Source: CAVQND01 sp964653485
GTDB lineage: Bacteria > Verrucomicrobiota > Verrucomicrobiia > Limisphaerales > UBA8199
Direction: 5' to 3'
NCBI GenBank assembly: GCA_964653485.1
Contig: CAZZFF010000005.1
Span: 37,868-101,867, forward strand
DNA: 64,000 nt
The position numbers were made by a program, and so were the translations under genes. Below the pieces are notes generated by a model. It was given only the letters and a program-made list of their open reading frames with translations. It had not been told where the DNA came from and ran no database searches. Below are positions 1 through 7,337 of the stretch, in pieces. The first letter of the stretch is position 1. The number at the start of each line of letters is the position of its first letter.

Positions 1-1768
1 ATTCCCAACGTCCGAGCGGCATATAGGATTCGGCGAGCCCGGCATAAGCCAGCGCGTATGTGGGGTCCATTTCGATTGCCTGCCGGAAGAATTCAATTCC
101 TTTCCAGAGGCTCGCCTCGGTGCGTTTGTTCCACAAGAATCGGCCTTTGAGGTAGAGTTTGTAGGCCTCGTGGTTTGCGGTGGGGCGCTTGGCGAGCCGC
201 TTCTCCTCGCGCCCCGTCAGCTTCACCCGGAGGTTTTCAGAGATCTCGCGGGCGATCTCCTCCTGCACCGTGAAAACCTCCTGAAAAGGCCGCTGGAACT
301 GCTTTCCCCAGAGCCGCCACCCATTGGTGGTGTCCACCAGTTCCGCCCCAATGATCAAGCTGTCGCCTCGTTGCACGACTCTCCCGGTCAGTACGGCCCG
401 GACGTTCAATTGCCGCCCGACCGCCTGCGGATCGGCCGCCCGCCCCTTGTAACGGAAGACCGTGCTGCGCGCCATCACGCGGACCTTGGGGAATTCCGAA
501 ACGCTCTGAATGATGCTCTCCGTGATTCCGTCACTGAAGTAATCGGTGTCGGGGTCAGAGCCCGCGTTCTCGAACGGTAGCACCGCAAGCGAGTCCAAAG
601 CCTCGCGTGGGGAGGGTGGGCGCGCGCCAGACCCGATGTCCGGTTTCGCGGCCATGTCGCTGCGGCCGACGTCTCGTTTAAGGCACTTCAGATCGGAAAG
701 CAAAACTGACACGTTCTGGTAGCGCTCAGTGCGTTGCTTTTCGAGGGCTCTGGCGATGACGCGTTCCAGCTCCGCGGGAGCCAGGGGGTTCAACTGAGTC
801 GGAGGGATGGGCGCGCGGTTGAGAAGGGCATCAAAGATGACGGCGAAAGTGGTTCCCCGGAAGGCTGGCTTGCCTGTGGCCATCTCATAGAGCACAGCGC
901 CAAAACTGAACACGTCGGTGCGCGCGTCCGTTTCTTCGCCGCGTGCCTGTTCCGGAGACATGTACGCCACCGTCCCCATGACGACCCCGGCACTCGTCGC
1001 GTATTCTTGCCCGCTCGCCGCCAACGGATGGGTGGTCCCTGCTCCTTCCGCCACCTGTTGTAGCGGTGCGGATAGCTTCGCCAGACCAAAATCAAGAATC
1101 TTGGCTTGGCCGCGGTCGTTAACGAAGATATTCGCAGGCTTGATATCCCGGTGAATGACGCCCTTGGCGTGCGCGGCATCCAAGGCCTCGGCGATCTGGA
1201 CCGCCAGCTCCAGTAGTTCGTCCATCGGGACCGGCCCTCCGGCGATGCGGCGCTTTAACGTCCGCCCTTCCAGGAACTCCATCACAATAAAGGGCTGCTC
1301 CTCGGACTGGCCGATGTCGTGAATCACGCAGATGTTCGGGTGATTGAGGGCTGAGGCGGCATGGGCCTCCCGCCGAAATCGCTCTAAGGCCTCGGGGCTT
1401 TGGGCCAGTGCCTCGGGTAGGAACTTCAGGGCGACAAAGCGCGGGAGTTTGGTGTCTTGGGCCTTATAGACCACCCCCATGCCCCCGCCGCCCAACATCT
1501 CGAGGATCCGGTAGTGAGAAATGGTCTTGCCCAGCATCGGCCGGATGGGCGAACCGCCGACGGGCTTTCCTGCTTCGATGGCGGAAAGGGTTGACGGGTC
1601 CGGGCCGCCGGGCCCATCAGCGGAGGCATCCGCCCCGGAACCCAGTCCGCCAAGCAGCATGCAGGTGGAGCAAAGCCCTTTCGGAGCGTAGGCGGTAAGC
1701 GACACGCCACAGCGCTCGCAACGTTCCGCCATCGGCAAGAAACCAGGCCCGGTGCTCATCGTTCCCAT
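1..1768 (-). CDS. Zinc-ribbon Ser/Thr protein kinase with TolB/FlgO-like and TPR regions (3' end outside window)
   Basis: Reading leftward from an ATG at 1768 gives an open frame that runs off the window edge. Residues 17-36 hold a CxxC...CxxC zinc ribbon. A Hanks-type kinase domain follows: glycine loop LGGGGMGVV near 91, VALK lysine near 115, HRDIKPAN near 206, DFG near 226, and a PEQ-type activation segment end. About residues 385-500 (SLAVLPFENAGSDPDTDYFS onward) match the TolB/FlgO-like region often fused to these kinases, and the visible end starts TPR-like helices. No transmembrane segment is evident in the visible part. It lies 72 nt downstream of an ECF sigma factor on the same strand, a known pairing in Planctomycetes and Verrucomicrobia. 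A second in-frame ATG lies at 1759. Confidence 0.9.
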   Translation of the reverse strand, partial: MGTMSTGPGFLPMAERCERCGVSLTAYAPKGLCSTCMLLGGLGSGADASADGPGGPDPSTLSAIEAGKPVGGSPIRPMLGKTISHYRILEMLGGGGMGVVYKAQDTKLPRFVALKFLPEALAQSPEALERFRREAHAASALNHPNICVIHDIGQSEEQPFIVMEFLEGRTLKRRIAGGPVPMDELLELAVQIAEALDAAHAKGVIHRDIKPANIFVNDRGQAKILDFGLAKLSAPLQQVAEGAGTTHPLAASGQEYATSAGVVMGTVAYMSPEQARGEETDARTDVFSFGAVLYEMATGKPAFRGTTFAVIFDALLNRAPIPPTQLNPLAPAELERVIARALEKQRTERYQNVSVLLSDLKCLKRDVGRSDMAAKPDIGSGARPPSPREALDSLAVLPFENAGSDPDTDYFSDGITESIIQSVSEFPKVRVMARSTVFRYKGRAADPQAVGRQLNVRAVLTGRVVQRGDSLIIGAELVDTTNGWRLWGKQFQRPFQEVFTVQEEIAREISENLRVKLTGREEKRLAKRPTANHEAYKLYLKGRFLWNKRTEASLWKGIEFFRQAIEMDPTYALAYAGLAESYMPLGRWE

Positions 1769-1840
1769 ACCGTGCTTGAGGAAAAAGGCCTACAGGTTAC
1801 GGACAAGGTTCAATGAGTTATCACTCCGGCCCAACCCGGC

Positions 1841-2590
1841 TCAGCCGCTGATCACCGCGATCAGGTGCCGCAACTCGTCATCCACCTCTTCCGGCTGGGC
1901 CACTGTGTGAGCGACCTCCGCCCGCAGCAACTCCCGGTAACGTTGACGCAGTCGATGCACCGCGACTTTCAGCGCGCCTTCGGTCAGGCCCAACTCCCCC
2001 GCCACCCCGGCGTACGACGGCGAGCCTTTCTCACCCCAGAGGAGAACCTTCAGCCGCTCGAACCGCTGCGCATGGCCGCTGGCCGTGAACTCCTCCTGCA
2101 ACCGCTCCAGCACCTGTTCCAGCACTGTCACGGCCCACCGCTTCTCGAAGGCCTTCGCCGGCGTGGACTGGTCGGCAGGCTCAGCCAGAAAGCGGACCTC
2201 GGTCTCACGCTGGTCCCAGGAAATGACCGGTTGGCCCTCCCCACGTATGGCCGCGCGGCCTTTTTCCCAATCGTCGACCAGGAACCGCTTAAGCGCCGTG
2301 AGCAGGAAGGTGCGGAACCGGCCGCGAGCTGGGTCGGCGCGGCCCAAATACTCCTTGCGTAGTAGGCGGGCGAAAAACTCCTGGGTCAAATCCTGCGCCT
2401 CCTCCACGCCGCGGCCCTGCCGCCGCACATAGACGTAAAGCGGATACCAGTAAGCGCGACACAATCGCTCGAGCGCGTCCGGGGCGTCGGGCAACAAGCC
2501 CCCGCCCGCGCTCAGCACGAGGCCCCACCGGGTCGTAGGAAAGCCGCCGCCGTGGCAGGGGGCCGTATCAGTCTCTTGTATGGAGGACAT
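1841..2590 (-). CDS. ECF-type RNA polymerase sigma factor, kinase-associated
   Basis: A 249-residue sigma factor. The N-terminus has the FPTTRW motif typical of the ECF group encoded next to Ser/Thr kinases. Region 2 follows (AQDLTQEFFARLL, then GRFRTFLLTALKRFLVDDWE), and region 4 is a helix-turn-helix near residues 190-225 (YAGVAGELGLTEGALKVAVH). The middle is longer than in minimal ECF factors, as usual in this group. It is encoded just upstream of the kinase at 1-1768, so the two are probably one operon in which the kinase controls the sigma factor; that link is inferred from context. Confidence 0.93.
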   Translation of the reverse strand: MSSIQETDTAPCHGGGFPTTRWGLVLSAGGGLLPDAPDALERLCRAYWYPLYVYVRRQGRGVEEAQDLTQEFFARLLRKEYLGRADPARGRFRTFLLTALKRFLVDDWEKGRAAIRGEGQPVISWDQRETEVRFLAEPADQSTPAKAFEKRWAVTVLEQVLERLQEEFTASGHAQRFERLKVLLWGEKGSPSYAGVAGELGLTEGALKVAVHRLRQRYRELLRAEVAHTVAQPEEVDDELRHLIAVISG

Positions 2591-3008
2591 CAGGACTCCT
2601 GCAACCTACCCCTGGCGCACACGGTTGGCAAGGTGTTTCCACAGCGGCTGGAGCCCTGGCAGTGACCGCGTCCCTTTGGGCCGTGGCGGCAAGCGGAACG
2701 CAACGCCGCTTTCAGAGGCCTCTCAGAAGACCGACAGGCTGCACGAGGGTGTGCCGGCGGCTGGGGAGAAGGCCCTGATCGAGCAGCGTTTCGGTGGCCT
2801 GGAGGCCAAGCCGCAGACCTCCATGCTGTAGGTGGAAGCCAAGGCGCGTCTGCCGGCTGCATCCAAGGTGTGAGGCCGGGCGGGCTTGCCTCACGCGCCA
2901 CTGCGGCGCAAGCCGCACTGAGTGCCGACCAGCAAACCACTGGGTCTGCCCTTCGGACAGCCAAAAAACCGGATTGCCCTTTGCCGCCGCCTGCATCACA
3001 ACTTTCGC
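2591..3008. other. Gene-free stretch with a REP-like palindrome
   Basis: No convincing gene on either strand; the open frames here have low-complexity Arg/Ala/Pro composition. The recognisable element is a GCGGC...GCCGC hairpin at 2686-2709 inside a roughly 42-nt segment (about 2671-2712) that resembles one at 30530-30572. Confidence 0.5.
2671..2712. repeat. REP-like imperfect palindrome, copy 1
   Basis: The segment starts CCCTTT and ends with a hairpin: arms GCGGC (2686-2690) and GCCGC (2705-2709) separated by 14 nt, then TTT. The related copy at 30530-30572 has the same order (CCCTTT, GGCAA in the 5' arm, CCGCTTT at the end). Dispersed, compensated hairpins are what REP-associated transposases act on, and one is encoded at 4179-5141. 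Two copies are too few to define a family. Confidence 0.4.
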
Positions 3009-3346
3009 ATGCTGGCCAAGGTCTGTTCGGCCGCCGTCAACGCCATTGAAGCGTATCCGGTCGAGGTCGAGGTGAACGCCGGGTATGGGGATACCATCAT
3101 CGTAATCGTCGGCCTTCCGGACGCGGCGGTGAAGGAGCCACGGGAGCGGGTGATGACGGCGCTGATCAATTCCGGCTTCAATTTCACCTTCGGCCGCACC
3201 ACCATCAACCTGGCGCCGGCCGACGTGAAGAAAGAGGGGCCGAGCTTCGACCTGCCGATCGCCACCGGCATGGCGGCGGCCAGCGAACAGCCTGAAACCG
3301 AGCAACTGGATGATTTCATGATCGTGGGCGAGCGGGCTCTGGAGGA
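3009..3346 (+). pseudogene. ComM/YifB (Mg-chelatase-like) N-terminal fragment, copy 1
   Basis: The frame from ATG 3009 matches the N-terminal ~110 residues of ComM-family ATPases (MLAKVCSAAVNAIEAYPVEV, VIVGLPDAAVKE, TTINLAPADVKKEGPSFDLP, and a final IVGE). A full protein is about 500 residues and carries Walker A/B motifs further on; all of that is missing. After about 3346 the frame becomes Arg-rich and stops at 3437. The remaining codons are well preserved, so the loss looks recent or the fragment was brought in by recombination. A second, different fragment of the same gene lies at 5210. Confidence 0.85.
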
Positions 3347-3373
3347 TCGCCGCCGCCGGCCAGAAATCATGCA

Positions 3374-3616
3374 TCAGCGGGTTCGCGACAGGCGGGCACG
3401 TTCCTCACGCTTCCGGGCTAGTTTGAACTCCTGGTAGGCCTCAGCGGTAACCTCGATAAAGGCGCGGGGCGAGAGGTCGTTTTTGCCTGCTTTGGTCAAG
3501 GCTGCCTGGATGAAGGCGTCGAGGCGAGCCCGGCATTCGGCCTTTTGGCCAGGCTCGCACGTTTCCAGGTCGTAGCGAGCCTGCAGGATCGCTTCCAGCT
3601 CAGGATTCCGGGCCAT
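3374..3616 (-). CDS. Conserved-looking small protein of unknown function (80 aa), second gene of a pair
   Basis: The start is taken as ATG 3616 (MARNPELEAILQARYDLETC), which overlaps the end of the upstream gene by 17 nt and so suggests translational coupling. The protein is charged and predicted to be mostly helical, ending in an Arg/Lys-rich tail (KLARKREERARL). A longer frame starting at 3688 would overlap the upstream gene much more. I do not recognise a family. It sits between a ComM fragment and a transposase, so it is accessory DNA. Ordered codon use and the overlap argue that it is a real gene. Confidence 0.6.
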   Translation of the reverse strand: MARNPELEAILQARYDLETCEPGQKAECRARLDAFIQAALTKAGKNDLSPRAFIEVTAEAYQEFKLARKREERARLSRTR

Positions 3617-4019
3617 CGAAGATTTGCCTGAAGATGGCTGCGCGGCGCTCTGGTCCAAGGCTGCCATGCCACTCGGCGTGAGTGTCATAGAGTTCCTCGA
3701 TCGTTGCCTCGAGGTCCGAGAGCTTGATGCCGGTGGTATTGCGCGGGAGACCTCCGCTCCGGCGGACTTCGGTTACAAGTCGCTCGCCTTCCGCGATGAG
3801 CGCGGCCAGCCAAGTCTTATGGTAGCGCTTGTCCACCGGCGTTGGTTTGCGCTCGATCATGCGCTCCAACTCCGCCTGCCGGAAGAGGTCAATTGCCTTA
3901 TACCAACTGACTATTTCCGGGAGGCGTCCGTAACGCTTGGCCTGCAAATCACGCGCGTTCTGTTCCAGGACCAAGCCCACGGCTTGCCAACGGGGCGATT
4001 CCATCTCGGCCGCTATCAT
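3600..4019 (-). CDS. Unknown protein (139 aa), first gene of a two-gene cassette
   Basis: ATG 4019 to TGA 3600. The sequence is balanced and globular (MIAAEMESPRWQAVGLVLEQ; a basic centre ERMIERKPTPVDKRYHKTW; an acidic helix LSDLEATIEELYDTHAEW) and has no signal peptide or membrane segment. The tail (ERRAAIFRQIFDGPES) overlaps the start of the following 80-aa gene. The larger-plus-small overlapping layout resembles toxin-antitoxin or other two-component cassettes, but no motif confirms that. It is not a known transposase or resolvase as far as I can see. Confidence 0.62.
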   Translation of the reverse strand: MIAAEMESPRWQAVGLVLEQNARDLQAKRYGRLPEIVSWYKAIDLFRQAELERMIERKPTPVDKRYHKTWLAALIAEGERLVTEVRRSGGLPRNTTGIKLSDLEATIEELYDTHAEWHGSLGPERRAAIFRQIFDGPES

Positions 4020-4105
4020 GCCCCAATCCTACGGTCTTGGCGCACACACGTCAAACGTCAAACAGCCAGGGGGCTTCACGTCCGCAACTGCCTGTCGAGA
4101 AGTCG

Positions 4106-4137
4106 AGAAGGGGTCGGTCCTAGAAGGGGTCGGTCCT
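4106..4137 (+). repeat. Tandem 16-bp repeat upstream of the REP-associated transposase
   Basis: AGAAGGGGTCGGTCCT occurs twice back to back (4106-4121 and 4122-4137), 41 nt before the transposase start codon. Short GGTCGGTCC-type repeats are a plausible recognition or control element of the transposase, but only the repetition is seen directly. Confidence 0.6.
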
Positions 4138-4178
4138 TAGTATTGGCAACTTACTCCTCTTTTGGCAGTGTCCGCCCC

Positions 4179-5141
4179 ATGGCTAGAAAACTCCGCATTC
4201 AGTATGCCGGCGCTATTTACCATGTCATGAACCGAGGCGACCACGGGGAGGACATCTTTCGCGGTGACCCCGGCCGCGAGAGCTTTCTCGGGACCTTGGG
4301 CCAGGCGTGCGAGAAGACCGATTGGCAGATCCATGCGTGGTGCCTGATGCGCAACCACTTCCACCTGGTGGTCGAAACGCCCAAGCCGAACCTGGTGGCG
4401 GGTATGAAGTGGTTTCTGGGCACCTACACCGGGAGGTTCAACCGTCGGCATCACCTCTTTGGCCACCTTTTCAGCGGGCGCTACAAAGCCCTGTTGGTGG
4501 AGGGCAGTGGGAACGGCTATCTCAAGACGGTCTGCGACTACGTCCACCTGAACCCGGTTCGCGCCCGCCTGTTGCCGCCGGAGGAGGGGCTCACGACTTA
4601 TCGCTGGAGCAGTTATCCCGAGTACCTGCGAGGGCCCTCGGCGAGGCGCCCGTGGCTGCGCGTGGACCGCTTGTTGGGCGAGCACGGGATCCAGAAGGAT
4701 AGCCCTGCGGGCCGCGCCGAGTTCGAGAAAAGGATGGAGGCGCGACGGTTGGCCGAGGCGGGCAAAGACCCCGCGCTGGAGTTGGCGGGCTGGTGCGTTG
4801 GCAGCGAAACCTTCCGGCAGGAATTGCTGGAGCAAGTGGGGCGGCGCGCCGGACCGGAGCACGACGGGCCGGAACTCCGGGAGTCCGCCGAGCAGAAGGC
4901 CAACCGCATCATCGCCGAGGATCTCAAGAGCCTGGGCTGGGAGGATGCCGGCCTGGCAGAGCGGCCCAAGGGCGACCCCGGGAAGGTCAGAATTGCAGCG
5001 CGGCTGCGCCGGGATACCACGATGACGTTAGCCTGGATCGCGGCGCGGCTGTGCATGGGAACCAAGACCCACCTTGTACACCTGCTTTATTGGCATGGCC
5101 GCGGCGGCAAGGCAGCGTCTAGCCGCAAAGTTTCGGCGTAA
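4179..5141 (+). CDS. REP-associated tyrosine transposase (RAYT, Y1_Tnp/IS200-like)
   Basis: A 320-residue protein from ATG 4179 (MARKLRIQYAGAIYHVMNRG). The N-terminal motif GAIYHVMNRG and the HUH-type metal motif in RNHFHLVVETPK are diagnostic of the Y1_Tnp fold. The segment CDYVHLNPVRARL holds the tyrosine region typical of RAYTs. The C-terminal half is charged and ends with a helix-turn-helix-like stretch (RRDTTMTLAWIAARLCMGTK), as in many transposases of this group in Verrucomicrobia. These enzymes cleave and join single-stranded REP hairpins and usually occur as single, non-mobile copies. The frame is open far upstream (to 3624), but that part antisenses the unknown cassette and is not counted. 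Confidence 0.9.
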   Translation: MARKLRIQYAGAIYHVMNRGDHGEDIFRGDPGRESFLGTLGQACEKTDWQIHAWCLMRNHFHLVVETPKPNLVAGMKWFLGTYTGRFNRRHHLFGHLFSGRYKALLVEGSGNGYLKTVCDYVHLNPVRARLLPPEEGLTTYRWSSYPEYLRGPSARRPWLRVDRLLGEHGIQKDSPAGRAEFEKRMEARRLAEAGKDPALELAGWCVGSETFRQELLEQVGRRAGPEHDGPELRESAEQKANRIIAEDLKSLGWEDAGLAERPKGDPGKVRIAARLRRDTTMTLAWIAARLCMGTKTHLVHLLYWHGRGGKAASSRKVSA

Positions 5142-5209
5142 TAGCCGCGAATCTATCGGTGGACAATTCTCGATTGCACTAAGGCCCCATCTCGGTCATA
5201 ACTTCCTCC

Positions 5210-5344
5210 ATGTTGGCCAAGGTTTGTTCTGCTGCCGTTAGCGGCATCGAGGCGTACCCGGTCGAAGTGGAGGTCAATGCCGGGTACGGAGATGCCATTC
5301 TGGTGATCGTCGGCCTTCCCGATGCGGCGGTCGAAGAAGCGCGC
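5210..5344 (+). pseudogene. ComM/YifB N-terminal fragment, copy 2
   Basis: From ATG 5210 the frame reads MLAKVCSAAVSGIEAYPVEV and then IVGLPDAAVEEARDS, i.e. only the first ~46 residues of a ComM-family protein. After that it becomes GGGRKGFKLRLL and stops at 5452. Third-codon positions differ at many sites from the copy at 3009, so this is a diverged paralogue rather than a recent duplicate. The RAYT and the unknown cassette lie between the two fragments. Confidence 0.82.
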
Positions 5345-5591
5345 GACTCGGGTGGTGGCCGGAAGGGCTTCAAACTACGCCTGCTGACTTTCGGGAACGC
5401 GGTCGCTCTCCGACGGCTGTCGATGGGGAAGATTATACACCTTTCCCGTTGATTACACGATTATTGGACTGACCCTTCATGGAGCGCGTGAATCCGCCCT
5501 CGCCGAGGCTACGGCGGAGAGCGGGAATCGAACCTTCATGAACTTGCTTTCAGTTGGCAATCCTCGCTGGGATCGGATAGATTTTGAAAAC

Positions 5592-5798
5592 ATGAGTGCG
5601 AAAGAGATTCTCCTGGAAGTGGCGGAAAAACTGCCGCCGGACGCGACGCTCGCGGACGCCATTTACGAACTGGAGTTCCGGCAGGGGGTCGAGGAGGGAT
5701 TGGCATCGCTGGATCGCGGCGAGCGATTTCCGTTGGAGGAGGCCCGCAAACGCATCCCGCAATCGGTTTCCAAGTATTCCTCTCCGGTGACGCGTTAA
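5592..5798 (+). CDS. Antitoxin of a type II toxin-antitoxin pair
   Basis: 68 residues from ATG 5592 (MSAKEILLEVAEKLPPDATL); an upstream in-frame ATG at 5538 is possible. The segment YELEFRQGVEEGLASLDRGE followed by an EEARKR helix is the usual layout of small antitoxins that precede ParE/RelE toxins. The last 12 residues (QSVSKYSSPVTR) overlap the toxin frame. The product would bind and neutralise the toxin encoded directly downstream and probably repress the operon. Confidence 0.75.
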   Translation: MSAKEILLEVAEKLPPDATLADAIYELEFRQGVEEGLASLDRGERFPLEEARKRIPQSVSKYSSPVTR

Positions 5799-6070
5799 AT
5801 GATTTGGAGCGCGTTGTCGCCTACATTGCGCCGCACAACGCCGCTGCCGCCGAGCGTCCGGGCAACCAATCGCTCGACGCTGCGCTGTCGTTGGCCTCGA
5901 TGCCGGAGCGCGGGCGCGTAGTGCCAGAATTCCGGAAGACGGAGTTGCGCGAAATCATTTTCCGGTCCTATCGCATCATCTACCGAATGAACGGGGCCAG
6001 CCGGAGCCTGGAAATCATCCGGTTCTGGCACGCCGCGCGTGGGTTTCCGCACATTCCACGGGCAGGATGA
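5762..6070 (+). CDS. ParE/RelE-family toxin with no clear ATG start
   Basis: The frame reads IGFQVFLSGDALNDLERVVA from 5762, then YIAPHNAAAAERPGNQSLDA, RGRVVPEFRK, REIIFRSYRIIYRM and IRFWHAARG, ending at 6070. This is a complete ParE-type plasmid-stabilisation fold (gyrase or ribosome-targeting toxin family). The usual start would fall at 5762, where the codon is ATC instead of ATG; the first standard alternative is TTG 5804, which would drop the first beta strand. It overlaps the antitoxin gene by 37 nt. It may be silenced by the start mutation or use a rare start. Confidence 0.72.
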   Translation: MGFQVFLSGDALNDLERVVAYIAPHNAAAAERPGNQSLDAALSLASMPERGRVVPEFRKTELREIIFRSYRIIYRMNGASRSLEIIRFWHAARGFPHIPRAG

Positions 6071-6591
6071 GAAGCCGTAACGGAGCAGACAGAGATGAAA
6101 TCCCGATTCCGAGTCGGGATTCTCTCCGTTTTCTCCTGCGTAAGTCTGACCGAATGCTTACTCACCGTAAACAATAGGGCATTGCAACCGAGCCACTTGC
6201 ACCTGATTCTCGCGCATACGGAGAATACAAGGCAATATTGTCATCGTTGGCCGGCTGAACATTGCGTTCCAGAAATCGCACAACCGGGAGAATGGCACAG
6301 GTGGGGGGGCTCATGGGCGGCAGGACGGCCGACGATGACAATATTATCTTGTATCGATGGAGAGCACATTGTCGGCGACTTCCGTGGCCTTCTGGAGGAA
6401 CGCGCGGAACTGGGAAAAGGGCCGGTTGCCGACGGCTCAATCCCAGCGCCCCTCAGCCTTGAGGAAGTCCCTCCCGTTCTGGATTTCGTACCAATCCGCG
6501 CCATTCGGCCAGGGCCCGGACGAGGGCGCCGCCGGTCACATCTTCTTTGGGCTTCCTTCCACGGCCCGAGCGTCCTAGTATGGGTGAGTGT
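6071..6591. other. Gene-free stretch containing a long inverted repeat
   Basis: No supported gene. Open frames on both strands have unstructured composition. The only clear element is a 28-nt inverted repeat (6226-6253 and 6326-6353), listed separately. Confidence 0.5.
6226..6353. repeat. 28-bp inverted repeat, 25/28 matching, 72-nt spacer
   Basis: Arm 1 (6226-6253) and arm 2 (6326-6353) are reverse complements except at three positions; the core AATATTGTCATCGT is perfect. Both arms, each read in its own direction, can encode an NIVIVGR-like string, similar to the VIVGLP stretch of the ComM fragments nearby, so the arms might be opposed remnants of one coding sequence. A transposon end pair is the other reading. 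Confidence 0.7.
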
Positions 6592-6771
6592 ATGGAGCGA
6601 CTTGTCAACAAGGCTAGCAGTTTTGCTCAGGCCGAGGCATGGGAAAGGCGGCAATACCAAAGTATGACTCCGGTCGAGAGAATGCGGGCCGCCCGGCAAT
6701 TGAAGGACCGTCTCTTTCCGGGCAAGCGACCGGATGTGCGAGAATGCCACACGCGCCGAAAAACTCAGTAG
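6592..6771 (+). CDS. Small partner protein of a nucleotidyltransferase module
   Basis: 59 residues from ATG 6592 (MERLVNKASSFAQAEAWERR); ATG 6580 is also in frame. The motif ERMRAARQLKDRLFPGKRPD followed by VRECH is a pattern found in short proteins encoded directly upstream of MNT/AbiEii-like nucleotidyltransferases, as here: the stop overlaps the next gene's start region by 28 nt. Function is unknown; the pairing suggests an antitoxin-like role. This is recognition from memory of the family pattern, not from a search. Confidence 0.6.
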   Translation: MERLVNKASSFAQAEAWERRQYQSMTPVERMRAARQLKDRLFPGKRPDVRECHTRRKTQ

Positions 6772-6992
6772 AGGCCTCCCACTTTTCTCCGGACATCCTG
6801 GAATTCATCCGGTTGCTCCAGGCTCATCAGGTAAAGTACGTCGTGGTGGGCGGCGAGGCCGTCATCTACCACGGCTATCCACGTTTCACCGGTGACGTCG
6901 ACTTTTTCTTTTCTGATGCCCCGGAAAATATACAGGCCATTTTCGCGGCCTTGCGTGAGTTGGATATAAAAGTGCCACAACTCTTCCGGTGA
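6744..6992 (+). pseudogene. Nucleotidyltransferase (AbiEii/MNT-like), truncated
   Basis: From ATG 6744 the frame reads through ILEFIRLLQAHQVKYVVVGG, EAVIYHGYPRFTGDVDFFF and IFAALRELDI, the N-terminal half of a nucleotidyltransferase fold: GG motif followed by a DVD-type metal motif. It stops at 6992 after 82 residues, where a normal protein of this group is about 150-200. The break coincides with the end of a transposase remnant on the other strand, so the C-terminus was probably lost in a rearrangement. Confidence 0.7.
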
Positions 6993-7330
6993 ATGACCCG
7001 AGACGATGTTGCTGCGCAAAAGGTAACGGCCTTCCCGTTTGCGCGCCTCCCGCAGCTTGTCTTTGCGCAGGCTGAAAGAGAGCTGCGCTGTCTTGGGTGC
7101 CACGGCCGTTTCCATCAAGCGGGCCGCGGTCGGAAAATCGTGCAGTGCCGCCCCCAACTTCTTGAGCAGTTCATCGCGCTTGAGCTCCATCTGCCGTAGT
7201 TGCTTGAGCCGTTTGCAAAGCCCTTTGAGCTGGCGCCGGCGCATGGCCCGTTCCTTACTCACCCGGTCCTGGCTCTGGGCCAGCACATACAACTCCTTGT
7301 CTTCGGTCAGCAGCTTGACCCCTCCCCGGA
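6975..7330 (-). pseudogene. IS1634-like (IS4 superfamily) DDE transposase fragment
   Basis: On the minus strand from about 7330 the frame reads VKLLTEDKELYVLAQSQDRV, SKERAMRRRQLKGLCKRLKQ, ... RKREGRYLLRSNI and PEELWHFYIQL, a middle portion of an IS1634-type transposase. The N-terminal DDE part and the C-terminus are absent, and the frame passes straight into sequence antisense to the truncated nucleotidyltransferase. It has no start of its own (a stop lies directly before it at about 7337). A dead remnant. Confidence 0.75.
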
Positions 7331-7337
7331 AGGCTCA

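Noticed and set aside
3624..4178. N-terminal extension of the transposase frame upstream of 4179
   Set aside because: It is antisense to the unknown two-gene cassette; the conserved transposase start MARKLRIQYAGAIYHV lies at 4179.
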